This document shows positions 28,859 through 36,008 of a DNA stretch of 64,000 nt, in pieces. Within the stretch, counting starts at the first letter, position 1, and the number at the start of each line of letters is the position of its first letter. Source of the stretch: Alsobacter sp045348435 (GTDB taxonomy: Bacteria; Pseudomonadota; Alphaproteobacteria; Rhizobiales; Beijerinckiaceae); contig NZ_CP157484.1 in the NCBI RefSeq assembly GCF_045348435.1, positions 5,456,001 to 5,520,000 on the forward strand, written 5' to 3'. The notes under the pieces are model-generated. The model did no database searches and was not told the DNA's origin. It worked only from the letters and a program-made list of their open reading frames with translations. Made by a program: the position numbers and the translations under genes.

Positions 28859-30025
28859 TCACTCCGCCCCGGCCGGCTGCGGGCCGGGATCGACGCCTTG
28901 CTCTGAGGCCAGCGCTTTGGTCGAACGCGCCTCCGCGCGGCCCTTGCTCCAGGACGTCATCGTGCCGACGATGCCCTTGGGCAGGAACAGCGTGACGACC
29001 ACGAACAGCGCGCCGAGGCCGAACAGCCAGATCTCCGGGAAGGCTCCGGTCAGCCAGGTCTTGGCCCAGTTGACCAGCACGGCGCCCAGCGCCGCGCCGA
29101 CCAGCGTGCCGCGCCCGCCGACCGCGACCCAGATCACGGCTTCGATGGAGTTGGCGGCGGCGAATTCCGACGGGTTGATGATGCCGACCTGCGGCACGTA
29201 GAGCGCCCCCGCGACGCCCGCCATGCAGGCCGACACCGTGAAGGCGACGAGCTTGTAGCGCTCCACCCGGTAGCCCATGAACCGGGCGCGGCTCTCCGCG
29301 TCGCGGATCGCGATCAACACCTTGCCGTAGGCGGAGGTGACGAGCGCGCGGGATAGGAGGTAGCCCAGCGCCAAAGCCGCCACGGAGACGACGAACAGCC
29401 CCACCCGGGTGCTCTGCGCCTGGATGTTGAAGCCCAGGATGTCCTTGAAGTCGGTCAGGCCGTTATTGCCGCCAAAGCCCATGTCGTTGCGGAAGAAGGC
29501 CAGCAGCAGCGCATAGGTCATCGCCTGCGTGATGATCGACAGGTAGACGCCTGTGACGCGCGAGCGGAAGGCGAACCAGCCGAACACGAAGGCCAGCAGG
29601 CCGGGGACCACGAGCACCATCAGCATGGCGTAGGGAAAGTGCTGGAACCCGTACCAGGTGACCGGGAGCTCCTTCATGTTCAGAAAGACCATGAAGTCCG
29701 GCAGGATCGGGTTGGCGTAGACGCCGCGGGTTCCGATCTGGCGCATCAGATACATGCCCATCGCGTAGCCGCCGAGGGCGAAGAAGGCCCCGTGGCCCAG
29801 CGAGAGGATGCCGCAATAGCCCCACACCAGGTCGAGCGCGACGGCCATCAGGGCGTAGCAGAGATATTTCCCGAGCAGCGACACCGCATAGGTCGGCACG
29901 TGGAAGGCGGAGCCGACCGGTACGGCGAGGTTCAGCGCCGGCACCAGGATGGCGGCGGCCGCCAGGACCAGCAGGAAGACGCGGCCGCGCACGTCCAGGT
30001 CGGTGAGGAGCTTGGAGGCGATCAT
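28859..30025 (-). CDS. urtC: Urea ABC transporter, permease subunit UrtC
   Basis: 388 residues with about ten hydrophobic helices. The inner-membrane permease motif ALDLVWGYCGILSLGHGAFFALGGYAMGMYL is present, as are GVYLSIITQAMTYALLLAFF and GGRGTLVGAALGAVLVN. The start ATG overlaps the urtB stop (ATGA), showing coupling; frames that extend upstream simply run into urtB. It forms the channel with UrtB. The C-terminal tail of about 30 residues is charged and Ala-rich and probably cytoplasmic. Confidence 0.95.
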   Translation of the reverse strand: MIASKLLTDLDVRGRVFLLVLAAAAILVPALNLAVPVGSAFHVPTYAVSLLGKYLCYALMAVALDLVWGYCGILSLGHGAFFALGGYAMGMYLMRQIGTRGVYANPILPDFMVFLNMKELPVTWYGFQHFPYAMLMVLVVPGLLAFVFGWFAFRSRVTGVYLSIITQAMTYALLLAFFRNDMGFGGNNGLTDFKDILGFNIQAQSTRVGLFVVSVAALALGYLLSRALVTSAYGKVLIAIRDAESRARFMGYRVERYKLVAFTVSACMAGVAGALYVPQVGIINPSEFAAANSIEAVIWVAVGGRGTLVGAALGAVLVNWAKTWLTGAFPEIWLFGLGALFVVVTLFLPKGIVGTMTSWSKGRAEARSTKALASEQGVDPGPQPAGAE

Positions 30026-31626
30026 GCTTCGACGGCCCGACCCTTGAGCGCGAACAGGCCGCGCGGACGCTTCTGGATGAACAGGATGATGAAGACCAGC
30101 AGCAGGATCTTGCCCAGAACCGCGCCCGCGAAGGGCTCCAGGAACTTGTTGGCGATCCCCAGCGTCATGGCCGCCACCAGCGTGCCCCACAGGTTCCCGA
30201 CGCCGCCGAACACCACCACCATGAAGCTGTCGACGATGTAGCTCTGGCCGAGATTGGGCGAGACGTTGTCGATCTGCGAGAGCGCCACACCGGCGATGCC
30301 GGCGATGCCCGAGCCGAGCCCGAAGGTGAGCGAATCCACCCAGGGCGTGCGGATACCCATGCAGGACGCCATGCGGCGGTTCTGCGTCACTGCGCGCATC
30401 TTCAGCCCGAAGGACGTGGCCTTGAGGACGAACAGCAGGGCGGCGAAGACGGCGAGCCCGAACACCACGATCCAGAGCCGGCCATACGTGATGGTCAGCC
30501 CGTGAAAGTCGAACGCGCCTGACATGAAACTTGGCGCGCCGACCTCGCGGTTGTTGGCGCCGAAGATGGACCGGACCGTCTGCTGCAGGATGAGGCTCAC
30601 CCCCCAGGTGGCCAGCAGGGTCTCCAGCGGACGGCCATACAGGAAGCGGATGATCCCGCGCTCGATGACGATGCCGACCGCGCCCGACACCAGAAAGGCG
30701 AGGGGCAGCGCGATCGCCAGCGACCAGTCGAACAGGCCGGGAAATTTGGTGCGCAGCGCCTCCTGCACCACGAAAGTGGTGTAGGCGCCCAGCATCACCA
30801 TCTCGCCATGGGCCATGTTGATGACGCCCATCACGCCGAACGTGATGGCGAGGCCGATCGCTGCGAGCAGCAGGACCGAGCCGAGCGACAGGCCGTACCA
30901 GACGTTCTGGACCGAGGAGAGCAGCGCGATGCGCCGCTCGATGGTGGCGGCGGCGGATTCGGCCGCCACCTTGACGATTGGCGTGCCGTTGGCGCGGAGC
31001 GCGGCCAGGAGGGACACCGTGTCCTGGTCCCCGCGTTCGGCCATGACGTCGATGGCGGCGACCTTGTCGGCGTCGCTGGAGTCCGCCTTGGACAGGATCG
31101 CGGCGGCCCTGGCCTGCCCCAGCGCGCGCTTGACGCGCGGGTCGGCTTCCTTGGCGAGCGCCGCGTCGAGCGCCGGGAGGGCGGTTGCGTCGCGGGACTT
31201 GAACACCGCCTCGGCGGCGGAGAGGCGCTTGGCCGGGTCGGGGTTGAGCAGCGTCAGCGATCCCAGCGCGGCCTCGATGGCGCGCCGGACGCGGTTGTTG
31301 ACGCGCACGGACTTCAGCCCGGAGGGCTGGGACGCGGGGGCCGCGCCGGTCCTGGCGTCGACATAGGCGCCGTTCGCCGTCTTCATGTAGACGCCCTTGT
31401 CGGCGGGCGAATAGGTGAGGGCGCCGTCGGTGAGCGCCTGCAGGGCGGCGGCGGCCTTGTCGTCGCCGGTGCCGGCCAGGTCCCCGATCGCGGCCTCGAT
31501 CTCGGCGAAATTCTCGGTGGCGATGCGCGCGAAGGCGGAGTCGAGGTCGGCCGCGCGCGTCGGGAGCGGCGCAAGCGTGGCCAGGGCCAGCCCGAGCAGG
31601 GCGAGGAGGAGACGCGCGAACCGCAT
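30022..31626 (-). CDS. urtB: Urea ABC transporter, permease subunit UrtB
   Basis: 534 residues. A signal peptide (cut near LPTRA-AD) precedes a ~200-residue periplasmic HEAT-like domain (IATENFAEIEAAIGDLA, SLTLLNPDPAKRLSAAEAVFKSRDATALPALDAAL) that is typical of UrtB and absent from LivH. The C-terminal ~290 residues form the permease (VMGVINMAHGEMVMLGAYTTFVVQ, RFLYGRPLETLLATWGVSL). It lies 121 bases downstream of urtA across a long hairpin, and overlaps urtC by four bases. Length and domain order match characterised urea transporters. Confidence 0.95.
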   Translation of the reverse strand: MRFARLLLALLGLALATLAPLPTRAADLDSAFARIATENFAEIEAAIGDLAGTGDDKAAAALQALTDGALTYSPADKGVYMKTANGAYVDARTGAAPASQPSGLKSVRVNNRVRRAIEAALGSLTLLNPDPAKRLSAAEAVFKSRDATALPALDAALAKEADPRVKRALGQARAAAILSKADSSDADKVAAIDVMAERGDQDTVSLLAALRANGTPIVKVAAESAAATIERRIALLSSVQNVWYGLSLGSVLLLAAIGLAITFGVMGVINMAHGEMVMLGAYTTFVVQEALRTKFPGLFDWSLAIALPLAFLVSGAVGIVIERGIIRFLYGRPLETLLATWGVSLILQQTVRSIFGANNREVGAPSFMSGAFDFHGLTITYGRLWIVVFGLAVFAALLFVLKATSFGLKMRAVTQNRRMASCMGIRTPWVDSLTFGLGSGIAGIAGVALSQIDNVSPNLGQSYIVDSFMVVVFGGVGNLWGTLVAAMTLGIANKFLEPFAGAVLGKILLLVFIILFIQKRPRGLFALKGRAVEA

Positions 31627-31696
31627 CGGGCGGACCTTGGTGAGGTGGGTGGGAGCGGGAACCGCGGGCGGTCAGGTCCGCGGTTCGGGAGGCGTC

Positions 31697-31733
31697 GTCA
31701 TCCCCGGCCCGCCGCGAGGCGGCCGGGGATGAC
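31697..31733 (-). promoter_or_regulatory. Long perfect hairpin in the urtA-urtB gap
   Basis: GTCATCCCCGGCC (31697-31709) and GGCCGGGGATGAC (31721-31733) form a 13-bp perfect stem, with a further GCC/GGC inside the loop. There is no T-tract, so it is not a standard terminator. In binding-protein-dependent transport operons such structures commonly protect the 3' end of the binding-protein message and reduce downstream expression, which would give more UrtA than UrtB. It could also be a REP-type element; the two readings are compatible. Confidence 0.7.
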
Positions 31734-31747
31734 CCAGCGGGGGATGA

Positions 31748-33037
31748 TCAGTTGGTGGTCTTGCCGCCGCACTTGCCGGTCTTCACGTTGAAGTTTCCGC
31801 AAGACATCGGGGCGCGCCAGTCGGAGATCAGGTCCTTGGAGCCTTCCAGGTAGTCAGACCACTCGTCGCCGACCACCTGGGCGGTCTGCTGCACGATGGA
31901 GAACTGGCCGTCGGCCTTGATCTCGCCGATCAGGACCGGCTTGGTGATGTGGTGGTTCGGCATCATGGCCGAGTAGCCGCCCGAGAGGTTCGGAACGGTG
32001 ACGCCGATGAGGCTGTCGATCACGGCCGACGTGTCGGTGGTGCCGGCCTTCTCGACGGCCTTGACCCACATGTTGAAGCCGATGACGTGAGCCTCCATCG
32101 GGTCGTTGGTCACGCGCTTCGGGTTCTTGGTGTAAGCCTTCCACTGCTCGATGAAGGTCTTGTTGACCGGCACGTCGACGGACTGGAAGTAGTTCCAGGC
32201 GGCGAGATGGCCGACCAGCGGCTTGGTGTCGATGCCGGCGAGTTCTTCCTCGCCCACCGAGAACGCCACGACCGGGATGTCGGTCGCCTTCACGCCCTGG
32301 TTGCCGAGCTCCTTGTAGAACGGAACGTTGGCGTCGCCGTTGATGGTCGACACCACGGCGGTCTTCTTGCCGGCCGAGCCGAACTTCTTGATGTCGGCGA
32401 CGATCGTCTGCCAGTCGGAATGACCGAAGGGCGTGTAGTTGATCATGATGTCCTCGGCCTTCACGCCCTTGGACTTCAGGTACGCCTCGAGGATCTTGTT
32501 GGTCGTGCGCGGGTAGACGTAGTCGGTGCCGGCCAGCACCCAGCGCTGGACCTTCTCGTTCTCGGCCAGGTAGTCGACGGCCGGGATCGCCTGCTGGTTC
32601 GGGGCGGCGCCGGTGTAGAAGATGTTCTTGGAGGACTCTTCACCCTCGTACTGCACCGGGTAGAACAGGATGCCGTTGTTCTCCTCGAACACCGGCAGCA
32701 CGGACTTGCGCGACACCGAGGTCCAGCAGCCGAACGTGGCCGCGACCTTGTCCTTCAGAAGCAGCTCCTTCGCCTTCTCGGCGAACAGCGGCCAGTTGGA
32801 GGCGGGATCGACCACCACGGCCTCGAGCTTCTTGCCGAGGAGGCCGCCCTTCTTGTTCTGCTCGTCGATGAGCATCAGCATGACGTCTTTCAGCGTGGTC
32901 TCGCTGATCGCCATGGTGCCGGAGAGCGAATGCAGGATGCCGACCTTGATGGTCTGCGCCTGGGCCGCCATTGAGGCGACCGAAACGCTCGCCGCGACGG
33001 CTGCGGCGGTGACGAATGACTTGATACGAAGCGACAT
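31748..33037 (-). CDS. urtA: Urea ABC transporter, substrate-binding protein UrtA
   Basis: 429 residues. A signal peptide ends near AAQA-QT. The mature protein starts TIKVGILHSLSGTMAISETTLKDV and includes FGCWTSVSRKSVLPVFEENNGILFYPVQYEGEE, hallmark UrtA stretches that distinguish it from amide- or branched amino acid-binding proteins. It binds urea in the periplasm and delivers it to UrtBC. The ATG of MSLRIKSFV is chosen; an in-frame ATG seven codons upstream overlaps the AGAGGGGGG that would serve as SD. It is first gene of the urea locus, with a sigma-54-like promoter about 220 bases upstream. Confidence 0.96.
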   Translation of the reverse strand: MSLRIKSFVTAAAVAASVSVASMAAQAQTIKVGILHSLSGTMAISETTLKDVMLMLIDEQNKKGGLLGKKLEAVVVDPASNWPLFAEKAKELLLKDKVAATFGCWTSVSRKSVLPVFEENNGILFYPVQYEGEESSKNIFYTGAAPNQQAIPAVDYLAENEKVQRWVLAGTDYVYPRTTNKILEAYLKSKGVKAEDIMINYTPFGHSDWQTIVADIKKFGSAGKKTAVVSTINGDANVPFYKELGNQGVKATDIPVVAFSVGEEELAGIDTKPLVGHLAAWNYFQSVDVPVNKTFIEQWKAYTKNPKRVTNDPMEAHVIGFNMWVKAVEKAGTTDTSAVIDSLIGVTVPNLSGGYSAMMPNHHITKPVLIGEIKADGQFSIVQQTAQVVGDEWSDYLEGSKDLISDWRAPMSCGNFNVKTGKCGGKTTN

Positions 33038-33255
33038 GGGTACGAGCCCCCCTCTCATGCGGTTCAGTGACCGATGAACAAGGTTCGCAAGCGGCGTGCC
33101 AGATCGCCGCGGCGCTGCGCGCCGGGGCGGTCGAGGCCGAATAAGCTGAAATGAATCAGGAAAATGGGGCCGGACGCCTTGCGTCGCCGCCGTCCGACGC
33201 CCTTGTGGCTGGCAGGGGCCGGGCGGCGCGCCTCGTCGGATTTCCGTCGAGACCT

Positions 33256-33271
33256 TGCAAACATCAATCCC
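33256..33271 (-). promoter_or_regulatory. Candidate sigma-54 (RpoN) promoter for urtA
   Basis: On the minus strand GGGATTGATGTTTGCA matches TGGCACG-N4-TTGCA at the invariant GG (-24) and GC (-12) with exact spacing, plus the G before the spacer and all of TTGCA. It lies in the 270-base gap between urtA and the preceding sulfatase gene, pointing at urtA, leaving a leader of about 210 bases. Nitrogen-limitation control through NtrC/RpoN would suit urea uptake. I did not find a convincing NtrC site. The match is partial, so this is a candidate. Confidence 0.45.
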
Positions 33272-33307
33272 GAGCGGAAGGATCAGGCAGGTTGTACTGC
33301 CCGCATT

Positions 33308-34891
33308 TTAGGCAGAGGGCGCGAATCCGCGCGCTCCCGTCCAGTGGCGCGGCCCGGCATGGGCGAGCTTGGTGTTGGCGAGCGTGCGGTCGGCATGCAG
33401 CATCCTGTGCGACAGCAGCCGGCCGGCGAGGCGCGCGCGCTGGGCGGCGTGAGCGGGATCGTCCGCCAGATTCGTAAACTCGCCCGGATCCTCGGCGAGG
33501 TTGAACAGGAGCGGCGGCAACGCCGTGAAGTGCGCATATTTCCAGCCCTCCTCGCGAATGACGTCGAGGGTGCACTGGTCCGGCGTGAGCCCGAGCTTCT
33601 CCTCCAGCCCGCCGCCGCCCAGCGTGCGGAAGTCGAACTCCCAGAACGCGTAGTCGCGCCAGGCGGGGCTCTCGCCGCTCAACCACGGCCCAAGGGAGAG
33701 CCCGTTCATCTCGGGCGGGATCTCCTGGCCGAGCCAGTCCAGGATCGTGGGCGCGAGGTCGACGGATTCGGTGAAGGCGTCCACCACGCGGCCTTTCACG
33801 CCCTCCGGCATGCCGGGGGCGCGCACGATCAGCGGCACGTGGTTGGACGCGTCGTGAAAGCCGCCCTTGCCCCAGCACCAGTGGTCGCCCAAGAGCTCGC
33901 CATGGTCGGAGGTGAAGACCACGAGCGTTTCGTCCCACTCGCCGGTCTCCTTCAGGTGCGCGACGAGCCGCCCCAGATGCGCGTCGATCTCGGCGATGAG
34001 GCCGAGATAGACGGCGCGAATGTCCTGGATCTCGTCGGGCGCGGCGGTCTGGGCGTTGACCTGCGTCTTCAGGTAGTCGGCGGTGTCCTGCTCGTGCAGC
34101 CAGGCGTCCAGGAAGGGGTGGACGGCGCGCTCCTGCGCCAGCGTCTCCCGGCGCAGGGGCGGGGCCACGGCCTCCGCCGGCACGAGCCGGTTATAGGGCT
34201 CGGGCGCGATGAAGGGCGGGTGCGGCCGATACCAGACGAAGTGGACGAACCAGTTCTCCTTGCGGCGCAGGCGCCACCAGTCCAGCAGCCGGTCGGTGAG
34301 CCAGGCCGTGTCGGAATCGTCGGCCCGGTAGAGCGCCGGCCCGCGCGAGAACCGCTTCATCTCCCGGGTGGAGCCGGGGTGGTGATAGATGTTGCGCAGG
34401 CGCTTGGGGAGCTCGTATCCGCGTTTGGCCAGGTCCGTGAGCCAGGGCTCCAGGCTGGCCTCGTTGAGGGCCGCTTCCAGGCGCAGGCCGGGCAGCACGC
34501 CTTCGAAGCTGCGCGCGCGGGGGTCGCCCGGCGCGGTGGTCCTGGGGTCGATCGAGGAATCCGTGTAGCCGAACAGGACCGGATCGTACCCGCTCTTGCG
34601 GGCTTCCTGGAACAGGTTGGTGAAGCGCGCGTCCAGCGGCGTGGCGTTGCGCACCGAGCGGTGAACGAACGGATAGAGGCCGGTGAGCAACGTCGCCCGC
34701 GCCGGTCCGCAGGGCGCGGCGCAGGTGTAGTGGCGGCGGAAGGTCACGCCCTCGGCGGCGAGCGCCTTCAGGTTGGGCGCGATGTCGAGATCCCCCGCCA
34801 GCGCCAGCGCGTCGGCGCGCTGCTGGTCGGTGGTGATGAACAGCACCTTGCGGCGCGGCGCCTCTGCGGCGGGAGGAGTGGGTTCCGTCAT
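33308..34891 (-). CDS. Sulfatase-family hydrolase, phosphonate monoester hydrolase-like
   Basis: 527 residues of the alkaline phosphatase superfamily. The formylglycine motif CxPxR is present as CGPAR (C61), so activity depends on Cys-to-formylglycine maturation. Metal ligand TTDQQRAD (D22) and the FTSDHGELLGDH site are present. PCGPARATLLTG and NATPLDARFTNL strongly resemble rhizobial phosphonate monoester hydrolase/phosphodiesterase rather than classic arylsulfatases. It has no signal peptide, so it is predicted cytoplasmic. The hydroxypyruvate isomerase gene lies 18 bases upstream on the same strand, probably an operon. Actual substrate (sulfate, phosphonate or phosphodiester) is open. Confidence 0.85.
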   Translation of the reverse strand: MTEPTPPAAEAPRRKVLFITTDQQRADALALAGDLDIAPNLKALAAEGVTFRRHYTCAAPCGPARATLLTGLYPFVHRSVRNATPLDARFTNLFQEARKSGYDPVLFGYTDSSIDPRTTAPGDPRARSFEGVLPGLRLEAALNEASLEPWLTDLAKRGYELPKRLRNIYHHPGSTREMKRFSRGPALYRADDSDTAWLTDRLLDWWRLRRKENWFVHFVWYRPHPPFIAPEPYNRLVPAEAVAPPLRRETLAQERAVHPFLDAWLHEQDTADYLKTQVNAQTAAPDEIQDIRAVYLGLIAEIDAHLGRLVAHLKETGEWDETLVVFTSDHGELLGDHWCWGKGGFHDASNHVPLIVRAPGMPEGVKGRVVDAFTESVDLAPTILDWLGQEIPPEMNGLSLGPWLSGESPAWRDYAFWEFDFRTLGGGGLEEKLGLTPDQCTLDVIREEGWKYAHFTALPPLLFNLAEDPGEFTNLADDPAHAAQRARLAGRLLSHRMLHADRTLANTKLAHAGPRHWTGARGFAPSA

Positions 34892-34909
34892 GGAGCGCTC
34901 GTGTCCCGG

Positions 34910-35704
34910 TCAGGCGGACTTGGCCCCGGCTCCGCGTCGCCACGCGTTGAACCAGCCCAGGCCCTCGACGGTGCCGGCCCGCGGCCGGTACTCGCAGCCG
35001 ACGAAGCCCGCATAGCCCAGCCGGTCCAGCTCCGCGAACAGGAACGGATAGGCCAGCTCCTCGCCGTCCGGCTCGTTCCGGCTGGGCACGCTGGCCACCT
35101 GGACATGCGCCACGATCGGCAGCATGGCGCGCAGCGCCATGGTGACGTCCCCATGCAGGATCTGCCGGTGGTACATGTCGAACTGAAGCTTCAGGTTCGC
35201 ATGTCCAGACTGCGTGACGATCTTCGCGGCGCGGTCGAAGTCGTTCATGAAATAGCCCGGCATGTCGCGCCCGTTGATGGGCTCCAGCAGCACGTCGGCG
35301 CCGAGCGGGCCCATGGTCTCGCAGGCCAGAGCGAGGCTCGCTTCGAACGACGCCCGCGCGGCGGGATCGGCCGGGTCCGCCATGCCGCTCATGAGATGGA
35401 CGCGCCGCACGCCGGTCGCCTCCACATAGGCGGTGGCGCGGTCGAGACCCTCGCGGAACTCGGCCTCGCGGCCCGGCAGCGCCGCGATGCCGCGCTCGCC
35501 TTTCGCCCAGTCGCCTGGCCACAGGTTGAACAGCGCCTGCGTCAGGCCGTTCTCGCGCAGCCGCTGCTCGATCGCCTCTGGCGGGTGCTCGTAGGGAAAC
35601 AGGAACTCGACCGCCGCGAAACCGGCGTCCGCCGCCGCCGCGAACCGGTCGAGGAACTCCCATTCGGTGAACATCATCGAGAGATTGGCGGCGAAACGCG
35701 GCAT
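34910..35704 (-). CDS. hyi: Hydroxypyruvate isomerase family protein
   Basis: 264 residues of a TIM-barrel xylose isomerase-like fold. The opening FAANLSMMFTEWEFLDRFAAAADAGFAAVEFLFPYE, the middle LMSGMADP and LLEPINGRDMPGYF, and FDMYHRQILHGD, with its conserved Glu/Asp/His metal set, all match Hyi/OtnI. It interconverts hydroxypyruvate and tartronate semialdehyde in glyoxylate-type pathways, or a 2-oxo-tetronate in the OtnI branch. It is followed by the phosphonate monoester hydrolase-like gene 18 bases downstream. Substrate choice between Hyi and OtnI cannot be decided. Confidence 0.9.
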   Translation of the reverse strand: MPRFAANLSMMFTEWEFLDRFAAAADAGFAAVEFLFPYEHPPEAIEQRLRENGLTQALFNLWPGDWAKGERGIAALPGREAEFREGLDRATAYVEATGVRRVHLMSGMADPADPAARASFEASLALACETMGPLGADVLLEPINGRDMPGYFMNDFDRAAKIVTQSGHANLKLQFDMYHRQILHGDVTMALRAMLPIVAHVQVASVPSRNEPDGEELAYPFLFAELDRLGYAGFVGCEYRPRAGTVEGLGWFNAWRRGAGAKSA

Positions 35705-36008
35705 GGCTGGTCCCCTCGAAACAGGCGCTCGCGGCTTGCCCGCCCCGCGCGGGGGCGCGTCGCCGGCGTGGCCGTTTCGGCGAGCGAAGCGCGCCGCGCC
35801 CGGGCTGTCCAGCCCTCATCGCGCAGTCCTGCGCCGCGCCCCGCGCCGCAGGCGTCCGGCTTGACGCGCAGCAATGCGGCTGGCTCGGGACAGGCGGAGG
35901 CTGCGCGCGCGCCGGGCGGGCCCGCTCCGGCTTGTGGCCGGCTCGCCCACACCCCTTATAAGGGCCTGCGGGGCGTGCGTTTCGCCCGCGGCTTGTCTGG
36001 ATGCTCTG
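35705..36008. other. Divergent intergenic region hyi / copA
   Basis: 304 bases, very GC-rich, with the upstream regions of both flanking genes. The one ordered element I see is a perfect 12-base palindrome CCCTTATAAGGG at 35953-35964, 45 bases before the CopA ATG, in the place expected for a metal regulator or a -10 box. It does not match a CueR box I know. No coding potential is evident. Confidence 0.4.
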
